A stretch of 64,000 nt of DNA, taken from assembly GCF_002257565.1 (NCBI RefSeq), contig NZ_CP022736.1, positions 1,302,001 to 1,366,000 of the forward strand, in the 5' to 3' direction. Shown one piece after another: positions 8,608-17,209 of this stretch (position 1 is the stretch's first letter; every line of letters begins with the position of its first letter). The DNA comes from Herbaspirillum sp. meg3 (GTDB lineage: Bacteria > Pseudomonadota > Gammaproteobacteria > Burkholderiales > Burkholderiaceae_D). The notes below the pieces were generated by a model. The model was not told the DNA's origin and searched no databases. It was given only the letters and a program-made list of their open reading frames with translations. A program made the translations under genes and the position numbers.

Positions 8608-8751
8608 GGTGTTTCTCCGGGTATCAAGTAAGTGAATGCATTGTCGGCCGCAGCGACTTTCTTGAGAATGTGTCCGGTGCTTGAATCATCTTCTTGATAT
8701 TTTTGAAGATGGGTCAATTGCCTGCCCGAATAACCCTGTTTTTTTGATCTT

Positions 8752-8766
8752 TAGACGACTGGTCTA
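8752..8766. promoter_or_regulatory. palindromic operator, NemR-type
   Basis: TAGACGACTGGTCTA has 5-base inverted half-sites (TAGAC/GTCTA) 25 bases before the TetR start codon and about 150 bases before the divergent SnoaL gene. From memory, TAGAC/GTCTA half-sites also occur in the operator of the nemRA genes, where a TetR repressor controls an OYE reductase. That makes this the likely binding site of the adjacent TetR protein. Confidence 0.65.
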
Positions 8767-8790
8767 ATTTTTGGGTAAAATAGCCAAATC

Positions 8791-9381
8791 ATGAGAGATA
8801 CCTACGCCGAAACCAAACTCGCCATCCTGCTCGCAGGACGGGGCCTTATCGCCAAGAAAGGCTTTACCGGCGTGGGTTTGAGCGAGCTGCTGGCGGCAGC
8901 CGACATTCCGAAAGGCTCCTTCTACCATTACTTCGGTTCCAAGGAAGGCTATGGCAAGGAGCTGATCGAGCAATACGTCAACGAATACCTGCAAGTGCTC
9001 GACAAGATTTTTGCTCCCGGCGAAATGAGCGCCCGTGACCGGCTGCTGACCTACTGGGGGCACTGGATCGAGACGCAATGCTGCGAGATGACCGAGCATA
9101 AATGCCTCGTGGTCAAACTCAGCGCAGAAGTGGCGGATCTTTCTGATGACATGCGCGTCGCCCTGTATGAAGGCACACAAGCTTTCATGGTGCGCATCGC
9201 CGGCGTGATTCAGGAGGGCATCGATGAAGGTTCCCTGCATACCGCGCTGGAACCTGCCAAGACGGCGCAGATGCTGTATCAGCTGTGGCTGGGCGCGAGT
9301 TTGATCAGCAAGCTGAGCAAAGGTCGCGACGCACTCGAAGGCGCGATGGATGTCACCCGGCGCGTACTGGTTGCACCATAA
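8791..9381 (+). CDS. TetR-family regulator (NemR/AcuR-like)
   Basis: The 196-residue protein has an N-terminal HTH (residues 8-55) with GFTGVGLSELLAAADIPKGS followed by FYHYFGSKEGYGKELIE. A helical ligand domain contains ETQCCEMTEHKCLVVKLSAE (about residues 93-113), with three Cys close together. NemR-type repressors sense electrophiles and hypochlorite through cysteines, so this region is a plausible sensor. The gene starts 25 bases after the TAGAC/GTCTA palindrome. It probably represses both itself and the leftward OYE operon, and perhaps the MDR and LLM genes behind it. Confidence 0.88.
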   Translation: MRDTYAETKLAILLAGRGLIAKKGFTGVGLSELLAAADIPKGSFYHYFGSKEGYGKELIEQYVNEYLQVLDKIFAPGEMSARDRLLTYWGHWIETQCCEMTEHKCLVVKLSAEVADLSDDMRVALYEGTQAFMVRIAGVIQEGIDEGSLHTALEPAKTAQMLYQLWLGASLISKLSKGRDALEGAMDVTRRVLVAP

Positions 9382-9469
9382 AGTCGATCGCATCGCCCAT
9401 TGAAATTTGAAAGCAAACACTGCTGACATCGTGGTCGGCAGGGACTCACTTTTTCCAAAGGAAAGTATC

Positions 9470-10498
9470 ATGCCGCAATCCCCAAGCATCAATCGTCGCA
9501 TCGTCCTGGCGTCGCGTCCTGCCGCCGCCCCGGCACCCGAGAATTTCCGCATCGAAGAAGTCGCCGTGCCGACGCCGGCGGCGGGGCAGTTCCTGTTGCG
9601 TGCGGACTATCTCTCGCTTGATCCCTACATGCGCGGCCGCATGAGCGACGCGCCGTCGTATGCACCCTGTGTCGAAATCGGCGGCGTCATGACCGGCGGC
9701 ACCGTGTCGCGCGTGGTGGCGTCGCAGCATCCGGATTATCAGGAAGGCGATCTGGTGATGGCCTATACCGGCTGGCAAGACTACGCTTTGTCCGACGGCA
9801 CCGGTGCCACCAAGCTGGACAAGAACATGCCGCGTCCATCGTATGCGCTCGGCCTGTTCGGCATGCCGGGTTTCACCGCTTACGCGGGCTTGCTCGACAT
9901 CGGTCAGCCTAAAGAAGGTGAGACCGTCGTCGTTGCGGCAGCAACCGGTGCGGTCGGTTCCGTGGTCGGGCAGATCGCCAAGCTCAAGGGTTGCCGCGTG
10001 ATCGGCATTGCCGGCGGCGCCGAGAAATGCCGCTACGCCGTGGAAGAACTTGGCTTCGACGCCTGCATTGATCACCGCAGCGACGACATGCCGCAACAAC
10101 TCAAGGACGCCTGCCCGCAAGGCATCGACGTCTATTTCGAAAACGTTGGCGGCAAAGTGTTCGAAGCCGTGCTGCCTTTGCTCAATGTGCATGCACGCGT
10201 ACCGCTGTGCGGCCTGATCGCGCAATACAGCGGCGTCGCACCGAATGCGGCCTTGCTCGCCACGCTGCCGCGCAATTTGCTGACCAAGCGCATCCGCATG
10301 CAGGGCTTCATCATTTTCGATTACTACCAGCGCGCCGGTTATTTCGCCGAGTTCTTCAAGGACATGAGTGCCTGGGTTGCCGCCGGCAAGATCAAGTATC
10401 GCGAAGACGTGGTGCAAGGTCTGGAGAATGCACCGCAAGCCTTCATGGGCATGCTGGAAGGCAAGAACTTCGGCAAGCTCGTGGTTCAGATCGCATAA
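9470..10498 (+). CDS. NADP-dependent MDR-family oxidoreductase (CurA-like)
   Basis: The 342-residue protein starts MPQSPSINRR at an ATG with AAAGGAAAG upstream; the longer reading frame lacks a ribosome site. It is a zinc-free medium-chain reductase. The N-terminal GroES-like part has LSLDPYMRGRMSD, and the Rossmann part has VVAAATGAVGSVVGQIAKLKG (about residues 150-170). DYYQRAGYFAEFFKDM lies near the C-terminus. These are marks of the CurA/leukotriene-B4-dehydrogenase-like family, which reduces C=C bonds of enones. It lies 88 bases after the TetR gene, in the same direction, fitting an electrophile-detoxifying role beside the OYE operon. Confidence 0.88.
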   Translation: MPQSPSINRRIVLASRPAAAPAPENFRIEEVAVPTPAAGQFLLRADYLSLDPYMRGRMSDAPSYAPCVEIGGVMTGGTVSRVVASQHPDYQEGDLVMAYTGWQDYALSDGTGATKLDKNMPRPSYALGLFGMPGFTAYAGLLDIGQPKEGETVVVAAATGAVGSVVGQIAKLKGCRVIGIAGGAEKCRYAVEELGFDACIDHRSDDMPQQLKDACPQGIDVYFENVGGKVFEAVLPLLNVHARVPLCGLIAQYSGVAPNAALLATLPRNLLTKRIRMQGFIIFDYYQRAGYFAEFFKDMSAWVAAGKIKYREDVVQGLENAPQAFMGMLEGKNFGKLVVQIA

Positions 10499-10562
10499 TT
10501 TTTTGTAGCGTTTTTTGTAGCGCATTTCAGTCGCCCGGCTCGGGCGTCAGCAAGGACACAGC

Positions 10563-11579
10563 ATGATTCCGTTTTCCGTACTCGACCTATCGCCGATTAA
10601 TCAAGGCAGCACCGCCGCGCAAGCTTTTCAAAACAGCAAGGAGCTGGCGCAGAAGGCGGAAGCCCTCGGCTACAACCGCTACTGGCTGGCAGAGCATCAC
10701 AACATGACCGGCATCGCCAGCGCGGCGACCTCGGTGGTGATCTCGCATATCGCGGCCAACACCAAGACCATCCGCGTCGGCGCCGGCGGCATCATGCTGC
10801 CCAACCATTCGCCGCTGGTGATTGCCGAACAATTCGGCACCCTGGAGTCGCTCTATCCGGGTCGTATCGATCTTGGACTGGGCCGCGCGCCGGGTTCCGA
10901 TCAACGTACCGCGCGCGCCTTGCGCCGCCATCTTGGCGACAGTGCCGACACCTTCCCGCAAGACGTGGTGGAGTTGCAGGAATATTTCAAGGAATCTTCG
11001 CCGTATCAGTCCGTGCGCGCCGTGCCCGGCTATGGCCTGAACGTGCCGCTGTGGCTGCTCGGCTCCAGCATGTTCAGCGCTCAGCTGGCGGCGGAACTGG
11101 GTTTGCCGTTTGCGTTCGCTTCGCACTTTGCGCCGGGTTTCATGAAGTCGGCCATCGAGATTTACCGCAGCCGCTTCAAGCCGTCCGAGGCACTGGCGCG
11201 TCCGCACGTCATGCTCGGCCTGAACGTTTTCGCCGCCGATACGGATCGCGAAGGCGAGCGCTTGTTCACCTCGCTGCAACAGCAGTTTGTGAATCTCGTG
11301 CGCGGTGTGCCGGGCCAGTTGAATCCACCGCGCGAGACCATGGAAGACTACTGGCGTCCGGAAGAAAAATCCCACGTCGAACGTTCGCTGTCCTGCGCCA
11401 TCGTCGGCTCGCCCGACACCGTACGTGAAGGTTTGCAAAACTTCATCGACGACACCGGCGCCGATGAGCTGATGATCACCGCGCAGATCTACGATCACGC
11501 GGCGCGTTTGCGGTCGTTTGAAATTGTAGCGGAAGCGCGCGAGGCCTTGACGCCTAAGGTGCCGACACTGGAGTTTTGA
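10563..11579 (+). CDS. LLM-class flavin-dependent oxidoreductase
   Basis: The 338-residue bacterial-luciferase-like TIM barrel opens MIPFSVLDLSPINQG. It contains YNRYWLAEHHNMTGIAS, a hallmark of the single-component MsnO8/YhbW-type LLM subgroup, and LGLGRAPGSDQRTARALRR. A C-terminal 'IVGSPDTVREGLQ' is also typical. These enzymes use reduced FMN to oxygenate small organic substrates; the actual substrate is unknown. It is 64 bases after the MDR gene, and the pair probably share a transcript that ends at the hairpin at 11607. Confidence 0.87.
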   Translation: MIPFSVLDLSPINQGSTAAQAFQNSKELAQKAEALGYNRYWLAEHHNMTGIASAATSVVISHIAANTKTIRVGAGGIMLPNHSPLVIAEQFGTLESLYPGRIDLGLGRAPGSDQRTARALRRHLGDSADTFPQDVVELQEYFKESSPYQSVRAVPGYGLNVPLWLLGSSMFSAQLAAELGLPFAFASHFAPGFMKSAIEIYRSRFKPSEALARPHVMLGLNVFAADTDREGERLFTSLQQQFVNLVRGVPGQLNPPRETMEDYWRPEEKSHVERSLSCAIVGSPDTVREGLQNFIDDTGADELMITAQIYDHAARLRSFEIVAEAREALTPKVPTLEF

Positions 11580-11606
11580 AGTAGCAGGGAAGCAGGAGAC
11601 AAAAAT

Positions 11607-11639
11607 AAAGGCCGGTCCATGAAAATGGCCCGGCCTTTT
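11607..11639. terminator. bidirectional rho-independent terminator
   Basis: AAAGGCCGG (11607-11615) pairs with CCGGCCTTTT (11630-11639), with an inner CCAT/ATGG stem around GAAA. The hairpin has a T-run on both strands and lies between the convergent LLM and GntR genes. Confidence 0.85.
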
Positions 11640-11656
11640 CATTTAACACCGTGCGT

Positions 11657-12466
11657 TCACTCCATACCGAGCATGCGCGCCAGGCTGTTGGCCGACTTCT
11701 CGCTGACCAGATGGATGCGTTGTTCCAGCACCAGCAAGTGTTCTTCCATGGCGGCGATGGCGCCGGCGGCATCGCCTTTTTCGATGAAGTCGACGATGCT
11801 GGTGTGTTCGTCATGTTCGCAGGCGGCGTAGCCCGATGGCTCGTGCAAGGCCACGATCAGCGAGCAGCGCGAGATCAGTTCGCTCAGATAGCGTTGCAGG
11901 ATGGGATTGCGTGAGAGTTCCGCCACACGCAGGTGGAAGGCCGATGCCAGCCGTGCCCAGTCGGTCTGGGCATAGTCGTGCATGGCGGCGTGTTCTTCCT
12001 TGAGCTGGCGGCGCAGCTTGGCGAGATCGGACTTGGTGGCGTTCTTGACGGCGAGTGACAGCACGGCGGATTCCAGCGAGCGGCGTGCTTCGAAGATTTC
12101 GCGTGTTTCTTCCGGCGTGGGCATGGCGACGATGGCGCCGCGGTTGGGACGCAGTTCGACGATGTGTTCATGCGCAAGTTTTTGCAGCGCCTTTTGCACC
12201 ACCGTGCGGCCGACGCCGAACAGTTCGCACAACGCAGCTTCCGGTAGTTTGGTGCCGGGCGTCAGACGCTGGCTCATCACACTGGCGAAGACGGTCTGGT
12301 AGATGCGCTGGATGATGTCCTCGCCGTCGTCGCCATTTGCGTTGGCGGAAGCATCTGCCAGTGCGTCATGGCGTACCTTGGGACGGCCGGTGCGGGCCGC
12401 CGGTTTGGACGTTGGCTTGGGCCTTGCGGCTTTTTTACCTGTGCTGCGAAGAGAAATATCGTTCAT
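11657..12466 (-). CDS. GntR-family regulator with FCD domain
   Basis: The 269-residue protein is read from the ATG at 12466; a TTG four codons upstream is possible, and neither has a strong ribosome site. A basic, low-complexity N-terminal extension of about 45 residues precedes the winged HTH (about 50-115; GTKLPEAALCELFGVGRTVV, then RPNRGAIVAMP). A C-terminal FCD helical domain follows, with the metal-binding pattern FHLRVAELSRNP and HDEHTSIVDFIEKGD. FCD regulators usually respond to carboxylic or amino acids. It is the last gene of the leftward deacetylase-amidase-regulator unit, so it probably controls the divergent transport operon at 14946. Confidence 0.9.
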   Translation of the reverse strand: MNDISLRSTGKKAARPKPTSKPAARTGRPKVRHDALADASANANGDDGEDIIQRIYQTVFASVMSQRLTPGTKLPEAALCELFGVGRTVVQKALQKLAHEHIVELRPNRGAIVAMPTPEETREIFEARRSLESAVLSLAVKNATKSDLAKLRRQLKEEHAAMHDYAQTDWARLASAFHLRVAELSRNPILQRYLSELISRCSLIVALHEPSGYAACEHDEHTSIVDFIEKGDAAGAIAAMEEHLLVLEQRIHLVSEKSANSLARMLGME

Positions 12467-12505
12467 CGTTTTCTGCAATATGCTGCGAATTTTTCGACAA
12501 GGGCG

Positions 12506-13702
12506 TTAGGGCTGCAAGCGCTTCCACAAGGCCGTCGCCAGCCGTATCAGCGCCAGGTCGCTGCCTGCCGGGCCCAACAATGATACGCCGATCGGCAGCC
12601 CTGCGTATGTAGCAAACGGCAGACTGACCTGCGGCAGACCCGCCAGTCCTGCGATGCAGGTGATGCGGAAGGTGCGCATGCGGATCTGATCAACTTCCGC
12701 GCCGGTGGCCGTTAGCAGCGGGGCCACGCTGGCCGCCGACGGAATGATCGCGACGCCGTCCTGGCCGAGGAAGTTGCTGACTTGTCTGGCAATGTCTTGT
12801 TGGCGTTGTACCGCTAGCGCGGCGTTGTCGGCGCTGATGCCGGCGGCGGTCTGCCAGCGCGAGGCGACTGCTGAGCCGAAGCTGGGCTGATTCTCCGAGA
12901 TCCATTTCCCATGCACTTGCCAGCCTTCATAGGCGGAAGCGGTGACATAAGTCTGACGCCAGTTTTCCAGCGTCCCGGCGTCCGCCAGCGTACAACGCGT
13001 GCGTGCGCCATCAAAAGCACTGAATACTTTTTCTATCTTGTCGTGGAACACGTCGTCGGCCTGCGCCAGTACGTCGGTCAGCAGCAGGGCACGCTTGAAG
13101 TCATGCGATGACGCCGGCAGCAAAGCTTTGCCCACGCGTTCAAAGACGTCCGCATCCTGCGCAAACCACGTGGCGGTATCGAAAGAGGGTTGCAGCGGCA
13201 CCATCGCCGTGCGCGGCAGCAGTCCATGCGTGGTGCGCAAGCCCCACACGCCGCAGTAGCTGGCCGGTACACGCGTTGAACCGCCGGTGTCGGTGCCGAG
13301 CGCGAAGTCGCACAAACCTGCGGCCACTGCGGCGACAGATCCGCTCGACGAGCCGCCCGGTACGCGATCCGGCGCGCGCGTATTGATCGGTGTGCCGTAG
13401 TGGACATTGTCGCCGTGGATGCTGTAGGCGAGTTCGTCGGTGATGGTCTTGCCGACCAGCGTGGCGCCGGCGGCCAGCAAGGTCGTGACGATGGGGCTGC
13501 TGGTGTGCGGTACAGGATGCGTTGCCAGCCATGCCGGGTTGCCGGCACCGGTGGGATGGCCGGCGACGTCGAACACGTCCTTGACGGCAAAGCGCAGGCC
13601 GGTTAGCGATCCTTGCGGCGAACCGGCGACGACGAAGTGACCATGCGGCACCCAGGCGCGGGCGTAATCTTCGTGGGCTTGAGCGGAGGTAGATGTATTC
13701 AT
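12506..13702 (-). CDS. amidase-signature family amidase
   Basis: The 398-residue amidase-signature enzyme has all three catalytic residues in place: Lys41 (FAVKDVFDVAG), cis-Ser118 (VPGGSSSGSVAAVA) and nucleophile Ser142 (GTDTGGSTRVPAS). The 77/24 spacing is that of the family. It hydrolyses an amide to acid plus ammonia. It is shorter than AtzF-type enzymes (no C-terminal extension) and closer in size to small-amide amidases. It lies 4 bases after the PuuE-like gene and 39 bases before the GntR gene, so it is likely to act on the product of the PuuE-like enzyme. Confidence 0.88.
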   Translation of the reverse strand: MNTSTSAQAHEDYARAWVPHGHFVVAGSPQGSLTGLRFAVKDVFDVAGHPTGAGNPAWLATHPVPHTSSPIVTTLLAAGATLVGKTITDELAYSIHGDNVHYGTPINTRAPDRVPGGSSSGSVAAVAAGLCDFALGTDTGGSTRVPASYCGVWGLRTTHGLLPRTAMVPLQPSFDTATWFAQDADVFERVGKALLPASSHDFKRALLLTDVLAQADDVFHDKIEKVFSAFDGARTRCTLADAGTLENWRQTYVTASAYEGWQVHGKWISENQPSFGSAVASRWQTAAGISADNAALAVQRQQDIARQVSNFLGQDGVAIIPSAASVAPLLTATGAEVDQIRMRTFRITCIAGLAGLPQVSLPFATYAGLPIGVSLLGPAGSDLALIRLATALWKRLQP

Positions 13703-13706
13703 GCGA

Positions 13707-14705
13707 TTACCCCTGCACCAGCGAGACGGCCGGCTCCGCTTTCAGGACTTCGAGTCCGTCGACGTGCTCGCAAATCGCCCCCGGCGTAGTGAACCAGACG
13801 TCACCCTTGTCGCGCGCCTGCGCAATATGTTTCAGCGCACGGCGCAGATGGCGCAGGCGGTAAGGTTGGCCGACCAGGTAGGGGTGCAGGGCGATGCCCA
13901 TCACCAGCGGCTGCTTGCGCGATTGATCAAGCATTTCGTCGAAGTTGTCGATGATGAGCTGGGCGAAATCCTTGCCGTCCATCTGGCGCGCCACGATCAT
14001 CGGAATGTCGTTGACCTCCTGCGGATAGGGGATCGACCACAGTGTCTTGCCGCTGCGCGTCTGCATGTGCGTCGGCTGGTCGTCGTGGCACCAGTTGAGG
14101 TTGTAGCGATAGCCGCTCTCCAGCAGCAGGTCGGGCGTGGCGATGGTTTCTGAAATCCACGGCGACAGCCAGCCGGCCGGTGTCTGACCGCTGTGCTGCT
14201 GCATGCGCTCGCGGCAATGTTGCAGCAGCGCCAGCTCTGCGGCTTCATCAAGTACGCCTTGCTGACGCGCGTTGGTGTGACCGTGGCCGATCAGTTCGTC
14301 GCCGCGCGCAACGAAGGCGGCAATCAGTTCCGGGCAATGGTCGTAGAGCGCCGTGTTGGCCAGCACGCCGGCCGGCAAGCCGAGACTGTCGAACAGTTCA
14401 AGGCAGCGCCAGGCACCGACGCGGTTGCCGTATTCACGCCATGCGTAGTTGAGTACATCGGGTTCCGAACCTGCGGGGCCGAGCCGCGCGCCCAGGCCTT
14501 CCCCAAAAGCGAAGTGCTCGATGTTGAACCCCAGGTAGACCGCCAGGCCGGCGCCGTTGGGCCAGCGGTAATGTGGACGCTGCGTGATGGCGGAGTAACC
14601 GAAGCGGCCATGAACGGGCAGGGCGCCGAATCGATTGCCATTGCCATGATTGTCGCTGGTCGATGATGGTGCGTTTGCTGTCTCGCTGTGCATCATTTTA
14701 TTCAT
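13707..14705 (-). CDS. polysaccharide-deacetylase-fold hydrolase (PuuE-like)
   Basis: The 332-residue NodB-fold protein begins MNKMMHSE, with further ATGs at 14696 and 14693; GGAAAGAG lies just before the first. The segment WPNGAGLAVYLGFNIEHFAF, then YGNRVGAWRCLELFDSLGLPAG and DELIGHGHTNA, follow the PuuE-like allantoinase/cyclic imidase branch rather than chitin deacetylases. The branch's C-terminal LVMGIALHPYLVGQPYRL is present too. No signal peptide is seen, so it is cytoplasmic. PuuE enzymes open the ring of allantoin, and relatives open other cyclic imides. Coupling to the amidase suggests ring opening, then deamidation. The substrate is inferred, not shown. Confidence 0.78.
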   Translation of the reverse strand: MNKMMHSETANAPSSTSDNHGNGNRFGALPVHGRFGYSAITQRPHYRWPNGAGLAVYLGFNIEHFAFGEGLGARLGPAGSEPDVLNYAWREYGNRVGAWRCLELFDSLGLPAGVLANTALYDHCPELIAAFVARGDELIGHGHTNARQQGVLDEAAELALLQHCRERMQQHSGQTPAGWLSPWISETIATPDLLLESGYRYNLNWCHDDQPTHMQTRSGKTLWSIPYPQEVNDIPMIVARQMDGKDFAQLIIDNFDEMLDQSRKQPLVMGIALHPYLVGQPYRLRHLRRALKHIAQARDKGDVWFTTPGAICEHVDGLEVLKAEPAVSLVQG

Positions 14706-14945
14706 CTCTTTCCACTTTCTGCACGGTGTTTGTGCATTCTTGATTTCAATATGTGATGGATATTTGCATCAATAAAGTGAAGTTATTGCTGGTAATACTA
14801 AATACATATTGTCGGCAAAAACTAAAATTTATTGTGGCAGTTGGCATAGCCCTTGCATAAGTCATGCCGGGAAGCACGCAAAACCAACGACCTCAGTTGT
14901 TTACTTCAACAGTCACCTCACTAATCAAGTTCCGGGAGAGCCACC

Positions 14946-16133
14946 ATGATTCGTTTCAAGCGCCGCACCATCCTCGCCAGCGCCATTGCTACACTGGCAG
15001 CCGCCACCCTGTCGCCGCTGGCAATGGCCGCAGACAATATCAAGATCGGCCTGGTCACGGCCTTGTCCGGCCAATCGGCGCAATCCGGCGAAGCGATCAC
15101 GCGCGGTCTGACAATCGCCATCGACGAAATCAACGCCAAGGGCGGCCTGCTCGGCGGCCGCAAGTTGGAACTGGTGCGCCGCGACGATGAAGGCAATCCG
15201 GCCAAGGGCGTGGTGGCAGCGCGCGAACTGATCTTCAAGGAAAAAGTAGCGGTGGTCTTCGGTGGTCTCGATACGCCGGTATCGATGGCGATCGTGCCGA
15301 TCATCAACGCAGAGAAAGTGCCGTTCATGGGGCCGTGGGCAGCCGGTACCGGCGTCACCAAAAACGGCGCCAATCCGAACTACGCCTTTCGCGTTTCGGC
15401 GGTGGATGAGCTGGTCGACAAAGCCATGCTGAGCTACGCACAAAAAACCTTCAAGACCACCAAGGCCGGTCTGATCCTGGTCAACAACCCATGGGGCGAA
15501 TCGAATGAGAAGGGCATCGTCGCTGCATTGAGCGAGAAGTCGATGAAGCCGGCCGGCATCGAGAAGTTCGAAGCCAGCGACGTCGACATCGTGCCGCAAC
15601 TGACGCGCCTGAAAGCCGCCGGCGCCGATACCTTGTTCCTGGTCGGTAACGTCGGCCCGTCGGCGCAGGTGGTGAAGTCGCTCGACCGCATGGGCTGGAA
15701 AGTGCCGGTGGTATCGCACTGGGGGCCTGCAGGCGGACGCTTTACCGAGTTGGCCGGACCGAATGCCAAGAACGTTCACTTCGTCCAGACCTTCAGCTTC
15801 TTCGGCAAGCTGTCGCCGGTCGGCGAAAAAGTGGTCAAGGATCTGAAGGCCAAGTATCAGAACATCAAGGGGCCGGATGACATCACACCGGCAGTCGGCG
15901 TCGCCAACGCCTACGACGGCATGCAGCTGGCTGCACTGGCGATTGCCAAGGCAGGTTCCACCAACGGCGATGCAATCCGCGAAGGCTTCTACAAGATCGA
16001 TCGCTACGAAGGCCTGATCAAGACCTACGTCAAACCGTTCTCGCCAACCGTGCATGACGGACTGCAAGCGGATGACTATGTCTGGGCGCAGTTTATCGAT
16101 AACAAGATACTTCCCGTTGGCATGACCCAGTAA
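14946..16133 (+). CDS. ABC transporter substrate-binding protein (branched-chain amino-acid type)
   Basis: The 395-residue periplasmic protein has a signal peptide (MIRFKRRTILASAIATLAAA, cleavage near MAADN) and a strong GGGAGAG ribosome site. The type-1 periplasmic fold is shown by IKIGLVTALSGQSAQSGEAI, then AIDEINAKGGLLGGRKLELV and NPAKGVVAARELI. LivK-family proteins bind branched-chain amino acids, but many bind amides, urea or aromatic acids. The neighbours here are amide hydrolases, so a ureide- or amide-like ligand is more likely than leucine. A 140-base inverted repeat directly after the stop may stabilise this part of the transcript. Confidence 0.88.
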   Translation: MIRFKRRTILASAIATLAAATLSPLAMAADNIKIGLVTALSGQSAQSGEAITRGLTIAIDEINAKGGLLGGRKLELVRRDDEGNPAKGVVAARELIFKEKVAVVFGGLDTPVSMAIVPIINAEKVPFMGPWAAGTGVTKNGANPNYAFRVSAVDELVDKAMLSYAQKTFKTTKAGLILVNNPWGESNEKGIVAALSEKSMKPAGIEKFEASDVDIVPQLTRLKAAGADTLFLVGNVGPSAQVVKSLDRMGWKVPVVSHWGPAGGRFTELAGPNAKNVHFVQTFSFFGKLSPVGEKVVKDLKAKYQNIKGPDDITPAVGVANAYDGMQLAALAIAKAGSTNGDAIREGFYKIDRYEGLIKTYVKPFSPTVHDGLQADDYVWAQFIDNKILPVGMTQ

Positions 16134-16276
16134 AAACCGGCTCATGATCCTACTGCGAGGCCGTGATCCGGCGTCGGGCGGTGCTCCGAATCCTCATGTA
16201 CTTAAGTACATTTCGGTTCGTCCGCTCCGGCCGCCACCGGCTGACGGCCTCTCGCTACGGATCGTGAACCGGTTTT
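16133..16276. repeat. long imperfect inverted repeat between binding-protein and permease genes
   Basis: The stem begins AAAACCGG (16133-16140), immediately at the stop of the substrate-binding gene, and ends CCGGTTTT (16269-16276). Both arms share TCATGATCC/GGATCGTGA, GCGAGGCCGT/ACGGCCTCTCGC and further matches. The apex is the perfect palindrome ATGTACTTAAGTACAT (16196-16211). It occupies the gap of about 200 bases before the LivH-like gene. No T-run follows, so a simple terminator is unlikely. It could be a mobile-type repeat or an mRNA stabiliser/attenuator. Confidence 0.8.
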
Positions 16277-16330
16277 CGAGCGTAAGTAGCGGCAAGACGA
16301 TTTAGCTAAGAGAAATTTGGGGAGAAAAAG

Positions 16331-17209
16331 ATGTTGCTGTTGTCGGCACTGATCAGCGGTCTGGGACTAGGCAGTATGTATGGCCTGATGGCGCTGGGGT
16401 TTTATATTACCTATGCGGTATCGGGCACTGTCAATTTTGCGCAGGGCAGTTCCATGATGCTGGGGGCGGTGTTGTGTTTCACGTTTTCGCAGACGCTGGG
16501 CTGGCCGATGTGGTCGGCGATCTTGCTGGCGTTGGCTTTGTGCGCGCTGTACGGTCTGGCGGTGGAGATCCTGGCCGTGCGGCCTTTTGCCAATCGTGGT
16601 TCCAATGCCTGGCTGATGTCGACGGTGGCACTCGGCATCGTGCTCGACAACGTCGTCATGCACACCTTCGGCAAGGAGCCGCGCAGTCTGCCGTCGCCGC
16701 TGGCGCTGTCGTCGATTGAAGTCGGCGGTGTTGGTCTGGGCGTGTATCCGCTGCAGTTGCTGATCCCGGTCGTCGGTTTGCTGCTGGCTGCCGTGCTGCA
16801 TCGTATTTCGCGCCGCACGCGCTGGGGCATCGCCATGCTGGCGGTGGTGCAAAACCGCGACGCTGCGCGATTGATGGGCATCCCCATCGTACGCGCCATC
16901 GCAGTTGCCTTTGCCTTGTCGACGCTGCTGGCGGGCATCGCCGGTGTGTTGATTGCGCCGCTGTTCAACGTCAATGCTGACATGGGGACTTTGTTCGGGC
17001 TGAAGGCATTTGCCGTTGCCATCCTCGGCGGCATTACCAGCGCCTGGGGCGTGATGATCGCCGGTCTGCTGTTCGGTATTGCAGAGGCGATGATCACCTC
17101 CACGCTCGGTTCCGGCTATACCCAGATCATCACCTTCGCGCTGGTGATCGTGGTGCTGGCAATTCGTCCCAATGGCCTGTTCGGTCGCGCACAGGTGAAA
17201 AAAGTATGA
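16331..17209 (+). CDS. branched-chain-type ABC permease, LivH-like
   Basis: The 292-residue inner-membrane protein has about eight hydrophobic helices. It opens MLLLSALISGLGLGSMYGLM and has the family's N-terminal 'NFAQGS' motif and an EAA-like loop MLAVVQNRDAARLMGIPI. GGGGAGA precedes the start. It forms the channel with the permease half of the next gene, whose ATG overlaps its stop (ATGATGA). The C-terminal region AILGGITSAWGVMIAGLLFG is typical of LivH. It is part of the importer facing the amidase operon. Confidence 0.9.
   Translation: MLLLSALISGLGLGSMYGLMALGFYITYAVSGTVNFAQGSSMMLGAVLCFTFSQTLGWPMWSAILLALALCALYGLAVEILAVRPFANRGSNAWLMSTVALGIVLDNVVMHTFGKEPRSLPSPLALSSIEVGGVGLGVYPLQLLIPVVGLLLAAVLHRISRRTRWGIAMLAVVQNRDAARLMGIPIVRAIAVAFALSTLLAGIAGVLIAPLFNVNADMGTLFGLKAFAVAILGGITSAWGVMIAGLLFGIAEAMITSTLGSGYTQIITFALVIVVLAIRPNGLFGRAQVKKV

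Noticed and set aside
14925..16145. 406-codon open frame antisense to the binding-protein gene, and similar long antisense frames (e.g. 19603-21225, 17764-18753)
   Set aside because: They are antisense to genes with clear family motifs, are rich in His/Arg/Gln as expected for mirror frames of GC-rich genes, and have no ribosome sites.
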